A DNA stretch of 64,000 nucleotides from Alloascoidea africana (lineage: Eukaryota > Ascomycota > Alloascoideomycetes > Alloascoideales > Alloascoideaceae), in contig JAKTTT010000061.1 in NCBI GenBank assembly GCA_030581615.1, positions 1 through 64,000 of the forward strand. The letters are read 5' to 3'. Position numbers and translations under genes: made by a program. Below, piece after piece: positions 41,202-51,891 of the stretch. The notes beneath the pieces are model-generated. The model was not told where the DNA came from. It saw nothing but the letters and a program-made list of their open reading frames with translations, and did no database searches. The number at the start of each line of letters is the position of its first letter. Positions within the stretch are counted from its first letter, which is position 1.

Positions 41202-41978
41202 CTAACGCTTAGCACCTGGCAAGTACACAGGTGGAACTCTAAGGTAGGAGTTTTCGGGAGTTGCAATGCCATGATAGGCGTTGTAGAACCCTAGGAAAGC
41301 GGTGATCAATCCAAAAACACCTCCAGTCTTTTGCATTGCCGTACTGTCTGCAAATTCACTGATAGCCAAAAACAAAAATGTTAGAGCAAGCGAGCCAAAC
41401 AAACTGGAAAAGGCAAGTGTTGAACGAAGAGTTAGAAGGAAAGCCATAACAGTGAAGATTAGCCAGCCTACAAGGAAGAATCCAAGTGCATCTTTGAACA
41501 TATCAGGTTCACCTTCGTATGCGGCTTTGATTCCAAACCAGTCAACATGAATAGCACCGAGAGAAAGCCAGAATCCGCCATAACTGGAAAGCACACAACC
41601 GCCAAAAGTGTTCTCCACAGCAAGTTCCCACATTCCAGCAAGTAGTTGCACGAGACCTCCGTAGAAGAAGGCACAGCCGACGAAAACGTTAGGAATTGAG
41701 ACGTCTCGAGCATGGCAGTTTATTATAGAGAGGAGGAAAGTCGTCACCGAGAAAGCACTGATACCCAAAGGTGCAGGATTGCCAAACTTGTGGGTTGGAG
41801 GCGCTGAGAGTCCTGCAGTAAGGGAACCACCAAAAGCTCTGATAAAGTCGTCTTTGTAAACTGCAGTGTCGCCGATATGGAGGACTTCGTTGTTTGGGCC
41901 TGAGGTTGCAACTCTAAGAACGTTGCCATTTCCTGATTCTTGGGAAGAGACTCCTTTTTCGAGATCGCTTGAAACCAT
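41202..41978 (-). CDS. ATO: Acetate/ammonia transporter family (GPR1/FUN34/YaaH; Ato/Ady2)
   Basis: The 258-aa product is a six-helix plasma-membrane carrier of the AceTr family that takes up acetate and related monocarboxylates with protons; fungal members are also linked to ammonium export. The cytosolic N-terminus (1-75) precedes the signature NPAPLGISAFSVTTFLLS (NPAPLG core). The helices follow in order, including FGGCVLSSYGGFWLSLGAI and FLLTLRSTLAFSSLFGSLALTF. It ends soon after helix six with a basic tail (PGAKR). Length fits the family (about 250-290 aa). Which of the yeast paralogues (Ady2, Ato2, Ato3) it corresponds to is unclear. Such genes are usually glucose-repressed; the upstream region has a dyad at 42343-42387. 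Confidence 0.93.
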   Translation of the reverse strand: MVSSDLEKGVSSQESGNGNVLRVATSGPNNEVLHIGDTAVYKDDFIRAFGGSLTAGLSAPPTHKFGNPAPLGISAFSVTTFLLSIINCHARDVSIPNVFVGCAFFYGGLVQLLAGMWELAVENTFGGCVLSSYGGFWLSLGAIHVDWFGIKAAYEGEPDMFKDALGFFLVGWLIFTVMAFLLTLRSTLAFSSLFGSLALTFLFLAISEFADSTAMQKTGGVFGLITAFLGFYNAYHGIATPENSYLRVPPVYLPGAKR

Positions 41979-42342
41979 TTTTGTTGTTATTATTAGGGAT
42001 AGAAGGATTTAATAAATATCTTGTAGCAGTTGAAGACTCTCAAAAGTGTTGCTATTCTCTAGTGTTTAAGACAATTCCACGTTGATCGAGATGATGATTT
42101 TTTGAAAAACAGGACGGGGAGGGAGTCCATATTTATAAGAGAAACCTGGATTAATTCTCTTGTAACAATTGACTTGAGAGAGCATCCCTCATGTGTCCAG
42201 ATCAAGGTGGATGAGACCCACTAGATGGAGAATTCCAAGCGATTCGGCTTTAAGGAAGTTTTCCCACTTTTCCTGAAAAGGAAAAATGGAGATGCGAGGA
42301 ATAATCAACAACAAACAAAAATTTCCCTATTCTCGTAACCCG

Positions 42343-42387
42343 TTCGCGCTACTTAGTAGCTGAAAACATGGGCTACAATAGCGCGAA
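42343..42387. repeat. Inverted repeat in the ATO upstream region
   Basis: TTCGCGCTA (42343-42351) and TAGCGCGAA (42379-42387) are perfect 9-bp inverted copies 27 bp apart. A second dyad, GCTAC-TTA-GTAGC (42348-42360), overlaps the left arm. The pair lies about 365-410 bp before the ATO start and could be a regulator site. Confidence 0.5.
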
Positions 42388-43031
42388 GACGATGAGCGGG
42401 TGCATGAATCTCCACTATTTTTACAACGCTTGTTTCTAACATCTAGCAGCTGCTTTATCCCCCTCCATAATGGTCTTGGATTATTATAACAAGTACACTC
42501 TTCCAGCGAAGTGCTTCCTGTTTTAGCGGAGTCCTAAAATATTTCTTAGGGCTGGAGTGGCAAGTTTTGGAGGGCGGTATAAAGTCTTTTTCAGAGATCG
42601 GGTACTGCCAACAGATAATAATCATTTAATTCTGGAGGTTCTCCTCTTATTTACCAGATCTACTTAGAATTGTTTTGCGTGCTCGTTATGCTGTTTGGAG
42701 GAAGCTATGTAGTGGGGCACAGGAGCTTTTTCATCAACCGCGGCTCCTGAGATGCCTGTGCGGAGGGACAGTGGGTATGCGAAGATCGGGATACTGCCCT
42801 TCCTACAAGATACGAGAACACCGGAGTTGAACTCTTCTCGGATCCCTGAAGTCGCAGAAGCCGAATATAACAGCCTTTCTCAGTTTTTTTCTTCTTCCTT
42901 CTGTTCACAAAAAGATGATGATGGAAGAGCCGGAGAAGCAAGCACCCACTTGTGGACTGTTCATTGATTACTTTTGTACCATTTTGAATTGGCCCTGACT
43001 TGTAGCCATGCAAATTCAAGACCATTACAGG

Positions 43032-43055
43032 AAACTATCGATCATCCGATAGTTT
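43032..43055. repeat. Perfect 9-bp hairpin
   Basis: AAACTATCG and CGATAGTTT flank a 6-nt loop (ATCATC). It lies in intergenic DNA about 1.05 kb upstream of ATO and 680 bp beyond the TRL1 stop. No function can be assigned. Confidence 0.5.
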
Positions 43056-43733
43056 GCTTCTCTCTGAGCCTGTTAAAACAGAGACTTACGAGACCATTCT
43101 CAAACCCTCTATTAAAATGATTCTGTTCCGGTCAAGACGGGGCTTCACGAAACGGTCGACCATTTCCTATTCAGCAGCAAATAGCTCCGAATGAACCTAT
43201 ATTTTTCTGACTGTGGAGAAAATGACCTGTTCAAGAGGGTTCTGGTGGAAGTGATGATGGCTGGCCCTGAGGGGACCCTGAGGAGGAGGACCCCATTCCA
43301 TTCCGCCCCAGTCATCTTGTCTCTCTCTGGGTGCCCTTTCATAATAGCCTATACGGAAGAAATAGGGGACAAGGGACGTGGGTACTGACTTTGATCGACG
43401 ATGGATTACAGAGTTTTCTAGAACAATCAAGCTCTTTGGATTACAAATAGCACTCCGGCGGAATTGGAAATTTCCTTCTCTCATCCAGTTGCTGTGCGAC
43501 TACTGGCGGAAACAAATAAAGATTTGCCAGTTTTGGTTTTGGTATTGTGATCTGGGTCCGAGTTGAGCTCAAGAGGCGCTTGAAATAAAGTCTAGCATTG
43601 TTGATAATTGTGTTAACGGATTGCGTGCGGTTAGATCTTGGGGTTACGGTATGCTTCGCACAGGTGCTTTTACGAGAGTCTTCATTCACATGGACAATAA
43701 ATATATGCAAGCCGAGTTCGCTATCTATCTAAG

Positions 43734-46364
43734 CTACTTAAAGAAAGCCACCAACTCTACCGATTTCAACACTCTAGAATCATCATCCACAGGCCATTCC
43801 AAGGCGTTCTGATGCTTGCCGTTATGAAAGTCTTCGATAACAGCATTTGACAAAAATGGTTTCACCGTAGCATCCACTGTTCCAATTGTAATATGCGGGT
43901 ATGCGTTAGAAGAGCCCAGCGTCTTGATGAGTTGTGAAATTTCTTCTTCGCGCTCAGATGTAGGCGTTATCAATTCGATGTTTGAAATGCTAACCTCTAC
44001 CGCCATCAACTTTTCAGGATCCCAAACCAACCTTTCGAATTTAACGTCTCCAGTAATATTGGGAATAGATAGTTGTTCAACTTTGCCAGCTTTTGTTAGA
44101 CTCAGCTTATTCAGAACTTGGCAATACTTTTCATAAAACAAAACTGGTGCCGTTCCATCAACGCTTTGCTCGCCAGCCTTTTTCAAATCAGAAACGTGTG
44201 CAAGAGTAACATGCTGTTTATGTAATACCCTATCGCTGTTTTCCAGCTGGTTCCATAGTTTCAAAGCGGATTGTGTATTTGGCAAGTTCTCCAATTTAGC
44301 TAGTAGCGATTTGATTTCTTTCGAAGTCTCCAACGACGGAACTGAAAGAGCAAAATAATTCGGCTTTTGCTTTTTGTTTTTTTGGCTCTTTTTAGAGCCG
44401 CCTGAAATGGACGGCTTGACAAAAGTTGGCTTATACTCAAGCGCACGCTCGAACGCACCATCCACTTGTTCTTGGTTCGGAATTTCTTCCACAAGACAAG
44501 GACAGTAATCGTTTAGAAATTTCAACACTGACTGAACGTTTTCTTTCGATGAGTCCTTCGTAACAACGGGTAGGCTAATCACATAGTCAAAGATGCTGTC
44601 CGGCAGCTTGGACACATCTAGAGGCTGGAACCGATTGACAAAGCCCTTCATGATTCCTTCCACTTTGTTCCTGTCTACACTTGCAGCCTTGATGCTCTGG
44701 TGGTTATCGCCTCTTTCTTTCACTCTTTTCTTGGTAATACTCCATAGATTATCTGAAATGTCGCCTTCTGGGACAAAATTCAGACACACAAACCTTAGTT
44801 CGAATGAGGGCTGTGCCTGATTTACTTTGCCATTGATGCTTTCAAATAGGAACTTGCGCTCTCGGTACATGTGGTTGTTTCTATCGACGATGACTGCTGG
44901 GCAGTTTTCATCCAAGATCGCAGCCACAGAAGCATCGACCAGCTTTGTGGCGGCGCCTGGACCTGGAATTTCGTCATTCTGAACATGGCCCCAGGTTGGA
45001 AACAAGCCTTTCAGAGTTAATCCGATGGTGGTTTTCCCACATCCGATGGTCGAGACCGGAATAAACACAAACTTGAACTTTCCTTTATCTTCAATGGAAA
45101 GCTTTTCCAGAGCGCGAACCAAGCCCTCAGTGTCGTTTTCCTCCAAGTCTGCCTTGTCTTCATTAGCCAGGTCAATACCCTTTTTCCCTAGATGGTTCAA
45201 GAACCGCTCTCTCAACTCGATTATGCCATGCCCGTGGACGTAGTTTGATGCCAGCCTGGAGTCTCTGGCCAAGATCGGGGTCACAAACTTGACGTACTGC
45301 TTTGTAATGACCTTATTTTGGGGGACTCTCACGCTCTTTTTACCAGTAATGATTTTCTTTGTGAGCTCGCGCCATTGGCGGTACATGAGATAGGGCTCTT
45401 CAAACTTGAACTTGAAAAACCAATCATTCCACTGGGGCGAAGCGTCCCTTGATTCTCGGCCATAAAGGTTTCTCGCTTTGCAGCGCACAACAAATCCTTC
45501 AATGTCCTCATCGCCCCATGAGCCTGTCTCAGCACACTCTTCCAAAAAGCGTCGCAGGGAGCGAACATCGTCTTTCACAATGTACTTTGTGGGGATGAAG
45601 CCGAAGTACTGGGCAAACTCAAAGACCTTATCACAAGGATAGGTCGAAAATAGCGGTATATTGTAGTTTAGGCCATGCAGATAGAGACCAGCCTTGTCAT
45701 CTTTATAGGGCAAGACATGCTCTTCAAAAGAGTCGTCACATAATTCAAAAACCGCAGTCACATCCAACTCGTTGAGCACTTTTGCCAGGTCCTCTGTAGT
45801 GTAGCCTGTGCCACTTTTGGCGAGATGTTTTCTCAGCGACATGAACCCTTCCTGAGAGTGGTTTTTGGTCAAGCCCTGCCTATCGCCAGTCGAGTGCTTA
45901 CTGCACACAGACAGGGTGCCATCTGGGAATCCAGACACAAAAATGATGCATCCGTTTTCTTTCAAAGAGACCCAGTAAGGGCCTGTTGTGTTTTTCTCGA
46001 TCCAGGGCCACTTGCACCTTTTTGTCTCGTTAATGTTGAAAAACTTCTCGTAGCCTCTGGTGATGATGCGCTCCGTCCCCGTATCGGGGTCTTTGTAAGT
46101 GAATAGGCCGCGAGCCTCTGTGGGCAACGAGACCTTGCCGTAGTCCCACTCGTTGAACTTCCACCCAGTGACCGTCTTGTCTGAGTTCCAAACGCTGAAG
46201 TCGGTCCGTCGAGCCCGTCCTTTGGCCGTGGTCTTAGCAGTAGCCTCTTTCAATTGGGCCATGAGCTCTTCCACAGACAGTCCCCACGAAGGAGGAGGAA
46301 TTGGCTGGAACGGCAGCTTCAGCCGCGGCGAACTAGACGCCACGCTACCTACGACCGAGCCCAT
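43734..46364 (-). CDS. TRL1: tRNA ligase Trl1 (ligase-kinase-cyclic phosphodiesterase)
   Basis: The 876-aa product joins tRNA exons after intron removal and joins HAC1 mRNA in the unfolded-protein response. The open frame continues upstream without an ATG, so the start is 46364. Three domains are visible in order. The adenylyltransferase carries the nucleotidyl lysine near K135 in SLKENGCIIF. The central polynucleotide kinase has the P-loop STIGCGKTTIG. The C-terminal 2H cyclic phosphodiesterase has two histidine motifs, HVTLAHV and HITIGTVD. Length is near S. cerevisiae Trl1 (827 aa). Several introns in the window but none seen in this gene. It diverges from the velvet gene over 352 bp. Confidence 0.96.
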   Translation of the reverse strand: MGSVVGSVASSSPRLKLPFQPIPPPSWGLSVEELMAQLKEATAKTTAKGRARRTDFSVWNSDKTVTGWKFNEWDYGKVSLPTEARGLFTYKDPDTGTERIITRGYEKFFNINETKRCKWPWIEKNTTGPYWVSLKENGCIIFVSGFPDGTLSVCSKHSTGDRQGLTKNHSQEGFMSLRKHLAKSGTGYTTEDLAKVLNELDVTAVFELCDDSFEEHVLPYKDDKAGLYLHGLNYNIPLFSTYPCDKVFEFAQYFGFIPTKYIVKDDVRSLRRFLEECAETGSWGDEDIEGFVVRCKARNLYGRESRDASPQWNDWFFKFKFEEPYLMYRQWRELTKKIITGKKSVRVPQNKVITKQYVKFVTPILARDSRLASNYVHGHGIIELRERFLNHLGKKGIDLANEDKADLEENDTEGLVRALEKLSIEDKGKFKFVFIPVSTIGCGKTTIGLTLKGLFPTWGHVQNDEIPGPGAATKLVDASVAAILDENCPAVIVDRNNHMYRERKFLFESINGKVNQAQPSFELRFVCLNFVPEGDISDNLWSITKKRVKERGDNHQSIKAASVDRNKVEGIMKGFVNRFQPLDVSKLPDSIFDYVISLPVVTKDSSKENVQSVLKFLNDYCPCLVEEIPNQEQVDGAFERALEYKPTFVKPSISGGSKKSQKNKKQKPNYFALSVPSLETSKEIKSLLAKLENLPNTQSALKLWNQLENSDRVLHKQHVTLAHVSDLKKAGEQSVDGTAPVLFYEKYCQVLNKLSLTKAGKVEQLSIPNITGDVKFERLVWDPEKLMAVEVSISNIELITPTSEREEEISQLIKTLGSSNAYPHITIGTVDATVKPFLSNAVIEDFHNGKHQNALEWPVDDDSRVLKSVELVAFFK

Positions 46365-46716
46365 GATGCGATGTGTCGATGCGATGTGTCGATGCGATGT
46401 CTCAATGCTCTGAGCTTCTGGGGAGGATCTGGGGTCCTTCAAATAGCCCGTTCGCCAAGATGCACACGTGACCGAATGAGTCGATGTGCTAAGCTATGAC
46501 TAACTGCGGACCGAGATGTACGGCGGCTGGCACCCGCGCGCGCAGATCTGGGCACGGTGACGCAGTTTGCAGAGAGCGCCACACTTTCCGTTTTCGGCGT
46601 TAAGGTTCAAATACTGATTGCGTATGCGCGGGGCTCATAACCTGCTGGCTGCCCGCTGAAATAAAAGGCTGCGGTCCCCAGTCTTTTTTCTCCTTCTCTC
46701 GACCCATCTGCCTCCC
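46365..46716. promoter_or_regulatory. TRL1/velvet divergent promoter with an E-box
   Basis: This 352-bp gap has CACGTG at 46465-46470, about 100 bp from the TRL1 start and 250 bp from the velvet start. A GC-rich stretch with alternating CGCG lies near 46535-46545. No RNA gene is seen. Confidence 0.35.
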
Positions 46717-49700
46717 ATGAGCTTCTCCGTGTCCTCCTCAGAGTTGCCAATGCTCGCTCCGAGAGAAAGGTCCGCGGCCTCGTCTGCGTGGCGGGACTCC
46801 GCGGCGCTGGGCCGGACGGAAAGCTCGGTCTCGGTGCCTTGTCGAGATCTGCTCTACGACCTGGAGATTGCCCAGCAGCCCTACAGAGCCCGCGCTACAA
46901 ATGCCACAAAAAGTACGTTTTTCCATAAGCCTCTCTCTCTATCTCTGTGTGTGTGTGTGCGTATCTTTCCTAGACCAAGAATGCCTGTTTGTTCTAACAG
47001 TTGTACTTGATTCGTGTGTCTGTGTGTGTGTTTTTGTAGTGACTGGGAGAAGAACTGTGGACCCACCTCCTGTCGTCATGTTGAAGCTCTACAAGCAGAA
47101 CCCGGATGGAACCAAGGGCGAAAACATGTAAGTACGCCTTCTGTCTGCTCTTGCAACTTGCTCCCAGGAGAAATCGCTAAACAGTGCGCTCTGTACAGGA
47201 TAAACCGTGCTCTGGGCACCTTCTTCGTGGTCGTGTCCGTCCTGCCGCTGCATATCATAGACAAAAAAGCACAGTCTTTGCACGAATTACATTCCCAGGA
47301 GCTTATCTTTGGAACAACCTCGGCTTCCGCGGCCATCATCTGGAAAGGCGATCCCAAGGGCTTTTTCATCTTCACAGACCTCTCCATCAAAGTCGAGGGC
47401 ACCTACAAGTTGCAGTTCACCCTTTTTGAGTTCCTGCCGAATGTCTCTGATCTGCACGTTTTGAAAAGCTCCTCCACACAGACTCATCTTGAACCACCCT
47501 CGTCTTTTTCTTCCTCTTCGTCCACCTCATCTTCCTCTTCCTCTTCCTCATCCTCTTCATCCTTATCGCATGCCTCTTCCAATAACCTGTCGTGTCTGGA
47601 TGCTGTAGTGGCAGCGCCAGACCGCCTCGGGCACAGAGGCCCCCGTGTTGTTAGACGAGCTGCGATAGTCTCAGAAGAGTTTAAGGTTTACAATGCCAAA
47701 ACCTTCCCAGGCCTCCAGTCCTCTCCACAGATTATCAGAGACATGGCACGGCTGGGGTGCAAAGTGCGTATTCGTAACTGTGAGACACAGAGACGAGGCG
47801 GTAGCCTGGACAATGTGGGCCTGCTTTCGAAACGCGATGACGTTTCGGTGCCCGAATCCTTGATCTGCTATGACCGAAACAACGCCGGGACTAAAAAAAG
47901 AAGCGCGGAAAGTGCCCTTGAAGCTCTGACTATCGGCACAGACTCTGATACAAAACTGGGCTTAGGATCTGAAAGGAAGCGAAGAATAAGCGATTTGGAC
48001 CATCCTGCCGTCATCATGCACAACGCTTGGATTCATAACCCTCACCATAATTCTTTTCCTATTGAATCGACGGCTTCTTCCTTTACTGAGAGCAGAAATG
48101 TTAACCGGGAACGATTTCGGAAAAATGGGATTAGTCTGCTTTCCGCCAGAGGTTACAACGAGCCAAAATCAGCTACCGTAGTTACTACTGACCGAAATGT
48201 CCCCTCGTTGTTCCAGAACAAGAGCAAGCATAACGAAAGAAGACACACCATTTCCAATAGCATTTTTGGCGGTTCACTTGCAACGTCGGATCAGACTTTT
48301 TCTTCAGGCATGGACTTTTTTCAGCCAAGAACCACCAACTTTGAAGCTTTGGACTTTCCTTACTCATATCCAACTCCTGCCAATTTCAGTTATACACCCA
48401 AGCGAAACCAGACAACAGATGGACCAGACCTTCTGAGCCGACAATCTTCCCAGCTTGGACGACTTCCTTCATCTTCTGCCATTTTCCCTTCAACCAACTG
48501 TGGATATGACGCTTCTATACTTAACACACCGTTGTCTTCCTCATACTCCCCAGGACAACTTCTTTTTCTCACCAACAAGTCCACTCTTGGGCCAATAAGC
48601 GAGGGCACAAAGGGATACTTGGAAGATAATTTGAATCTATACCAGCATGAACTACCTTCAACCAACAACGAGGACTTACTGGAAACTCTTGGTACAGCAA
48701 CAGCACGCACCATTACTACAGCAAATACAGGTTACTCTGCCGAACTCTCTCGTCTCTGTCCCGATCTAGACAATTTGTCCCATACTAGTTGTAACAATAT
48801 GGAAGCCATCAAAGTGCCTTGCAATCCCACTGCAGACAATGACAGGACCAAAAACGGCTCGATCACAGACAGTGCCAAACCCAGGTCCAGAGTTTCAACA
48901 TCCTCATACGCTACATCGGCGTCCACCAACTCGCGAGAAGACACCGCCAGTAGTCTTGACTGCGAGAATGGCTCTGGTTACAGGCCAGATCTGAACTCGT
49001 TGACCTCCGAGCGTTTTGCATCCCAGACCCCGTCACGCCTGTTTGCATTGAGGAGAGAGTCCACTATGAGAACTATGGAGATGGATAGTTACAAGCAGCA
49101 GCATATTACCAAAACCCATGATGATAGTTGTATATCAAATATGTTTCTGACAACTAGTAATAATCTTCAAAATCCTTCCATAGATGATAGTGAGATGCTC
49201 AGATTTGACAATAATGCTATGGCTGCAAGTGGTCATCACAACGAGCCGTGCGATGGCAATCACGAAGACAATAATAATGGCGCTACCAGTGGTTTGGGAA
49301 TGCCGGTCCTGCTCTCCGAACCTAAACAATTGAATTCGCCGCCACAGCCGCACAATTCCAAGCCACAGCCGCCCCCTCCCCCGCAGCCACAGCCACAATT
49401 GCAATTGCAATTGCAATCAACACAAAAGCGAAAAAGCTATGGCCACAACATTCCCTTTCAGACCGAACAGCCGTCGTCCTCCTCGTCTTTATCGGCACAG
49501 TTCAACGTGTCTGCTCAATCAATTGCCGGGGGCGGCGACGGAACTGAGTTTCAATACGTGCAGTTTGGGAATGCAACTGGGGGTTTACTGAACTCTTCTG
49601 AACCTCTTTCACAAACCGCAGTCTCATCTCGGGTTCTAGGGGCGGACGAGATCCGTGCCGAGAGCAGCACCAATGACGAATCCAAGTCGCTGCTGGAGTC

Positions 49701-49908
49701 TACAACTGGGACGTTCTCTGAGTACCAGAACCTAATTCTCATGAGCACTGCGAACTCACAGCAACATGGATACTTTGCCAGGTATGGCTCATTGGAAGCC
49801 GATCCAATGAACGAGCAAGACCTAAAGCCAAGCTTTTTGTACAGCCGTCAAGGCATGGAGAAAAGCGCTGCAGTTTATAATGACGAAAACGGAGGGGAAA
49901 TCCACTGA
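46717..49908 (+). CDS. Velvet-domain regulator, VosA-like (three exons)
   Basis: Exons 46717-46912, 47040-47127 and 47199-49908 give 997 aa. Introns are 127 nt (GTACGT donor, with GT repeats) and 71 nt (GTAAGT donor). The joins build a velvet domain (about 50-240): DLEIAQQPYRARATN, GRRTVDPPPVVMLKLY, ALGTFFVVVSVLPL, GFFIFTDLSIKVEGTYKLQF, then VYNAKTFPGLQSS and LGCKVRIRN. The VDPPPVV and DLSIKVEG forms are closest to VosA among velvet classes. A Ser-rich insertion of about 60 residues splits the last strands of the domain. The tail of about 750 residues is low-complexity, with Ser, Asn and a Pro/Gln run. Velvet proteins are NF-kB-like DNA-binding regulators of spore development and secondary metabolism in moulds. 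They are absent from S. cerevisiae, so the target process here is unknown. Confidence 0.9.
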
Positions 49909-50248
49909 ATATACACTCTCAGATACAATACAGGTCGCGATGCAAACAACAACCAGTGGCAGCAATTACCATGCCCGTCTTTCTATTCTTGTTTTTCTGT
50001 TTTGGGTTCTTTTTTGATTGGAGAAATCAAATTGGGAACGTTGTTGCATCTTTTGAGATATTTGGTCTAGTTTTGAATGTGTAATAATAAGATGAATGGG
50101 TGTTTCCGTTTCCGGTCTCCGATGATCACGTGCAGCTGTTTACTTTTGGCCGTGTTGGGAAGTCTTATGGGAATATTGTATCCTCTGGCTCGCAAACCTC
50201 TTGCTATCTGCCCAATCTTATCTTAACGTAGTCCATAGGCAAGCAACA
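49909..50248. promoter_or_regulatory. IPL1 upstream region with CACGTG
   Basis: This 340-bp gap carries CACGTG at 50127-50132, about 117 bp before the IPL1 start, followed by GCAGCTG. No RNA gene is seen. Confidence 0.35.
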
Positions 50249-51771
50249 ATGGCTTCTATGAAGACCTTGGAATCTCGGATGTCAAAGATATCCTTGTCAG
50301 AAAACGCAAATCCACAAACGGCGCCTGGCAGAAAGGTAGGTATATATTGTTTACAAATTCATCTGTGTTACTCTTCTCTAACTTGTTGATATATTTGCAG
50401 TTGAGCACAAGAAATCTTACCGGAACATCTCAACAGAGGAACCCTCTTGTGAAACTTTCCCTCAACAGCTCTGCTCTAAACAGACCTAAAAAGCAGGCCA
50501 AAAACCAAGATCAAAAATCAAATGGAATGTCATCGCAAACTGCTGGCGCCTCGTCCATGGGACCACCGTTGTCTGTCATATCCCCAAAGAGAATAGAAAC
50601 AAATGGTTTGACAAAACAACAAAAGTACTCGCTAGTTCCTTCTGTAGGGAGACTTCTGAGAACTCCAGGTGCGGAGCTGCCTTTTTCAGAGAACCACCGA
50701 AATTCAACCCCATTAGCAGGATTGCCTTCTGGGTTTGCCAACGGCTCAGTAAGGAATTTTTCCCTTAATGATTTTGAGATTGGAAGAAAGCTGGGAAAGG
50801 GCCGTTTTGGAAAAGTGTACTGTGTCAGAGATAAAACCACAGGATATGTTTGTGCTCTCAAAGTCATGGAGAAAAAGGAACTGATCCAGGATAAAGTGGA
50901 AAAACAGTTTCGGCGAGAGGTGGAAATTCAATCCAATTTAAGGTAAACTGGGCTTTTTTTTTCTTTTTAAATATCAGCTACTAACTCTCTGACTAGACAT
51001 CCAAATATCATTAGAATGTTTGGACATTTCCATGATGAAAAACGAGTTTACTTACTTATAGAGTATGCAGTTCAAGGAGAACTCTACCGCATACTCCAAA
51101 GAAAAAGACGATTTTCAGACATCACAGCTTCTCACGTATGCTTCATAAATCGTTTGAGATGTTTTATGAATTTCTACTAACAAATCAAAAGTACATTTAC
51201 CAAATGTCTCAAGCTTTGTCATATCTTCATAGAAAACACATCATTCACAGGGATATAAAGCCCGAAAACATTTTACTGGGTTTTGACGAGACAATAAAAA
51301 TTTCGGACTTTGGTTGGAGTGTCCATGCTCCATCTTCAAAAAGAAGTACCATGTGTGGCACATTGGATTATTTGCCTCCAGAAATGGTAGAGGCTAAAGA
51401 TCATGATTACCAGGTTGACGTTTGGGCTCTAGGTGTTTTAACCTATGAATTTCTCACTGGCGGACCTCCATTTGAAGAAAATGGTAAATCTGCAACTTTC
51501 AGAAGAATTGCAAGAGTCGATTTGAGAATCCCGTCTTTTGTCTCCCCTGAAGCAGCAGATCTTATTAAAAAAGTAAGTAGAACGACATTGATAAAAAAAA
51601 ACGGACCCAACTAACTGTGCCCATTAGCTTTTACAGCACGATCCCGCAAAACGGTTTCCTCTGGATCAAGTCAGTACTCATCCCTGGATAGTCAAAAACA
51701 GACCACTATGGCCCCATAAACCGGAGCCTCAAGGACATTCTCAAAGATTTAGCACAAAAGGCGTTAATTAA
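50249..51771 (+). CDS. IPL1: Aurora protein kinase Ipl1 (five exons)
   Basis: Exons 50249-50335, 50401-50942, 50997-51135, 51192-51572 and 51628-51771 give 430 aa. Introns are 65, 54, 56 and 55 nt with donors GTAGGT, GTAAAC, GTATGC and GTAAGT; branch sites are CTAAC or ACTAAC. Ipl1 is the catalytic subunit of the chromosomal passenger complex and corrects kinetochore-microtubule attachments. The disordered N-terminus is followed by the kinase domain: glycine loop [31 protein letters not shown] (D277), and the Aurora hallmark [11 protein letters not shown] at 295-305. The activation-loop Thr is T309 in [15 protein letters not shown]. The C-terminal lobe ends [21 protein letters not shown]. It is longer than the S. 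cerevisiae protein (367 aa), mainly in the N-terminal region. Confidence 0.95.
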
Positions 51772-51891
51772 GTTTTACTTGTTTATTTTAGTGTAGTTAT
51801 TTGGTTTCTTTCTGGGAGTACAACTTTGACTTATTAGGTGTCTTTATTATGCATTCATGTATTTCTATTTACATTGTACAAGAGTGCTGCA

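Larger units (their letters stand above)
41979..43733. other. Large upstream region of the ATO gene, no other gene seen
   Basis: This 1.75-kb region separates the ATO start from the TRL1 stop. It contains two inverted repeats described separately. Several short open frames (42705-43025 minus, 43197-43484 minus) lack domains. A long promoter is common for regulated transporter genes. Confidence 0.5.

Noticed and set aside
42705-43484. Minus-strand open frames in the ATO-TRL1 gap
   Set aside because: No domain, no splice partners, and no coding-like composition beyond chance.
46365-46442. Upstream in-frame extension of TRL1
   Set aside because: It lacks an ATG and repeats a short GATGTGTCGATGC motif typical of noncoding sequence; the ATG at 46364 fits the family.
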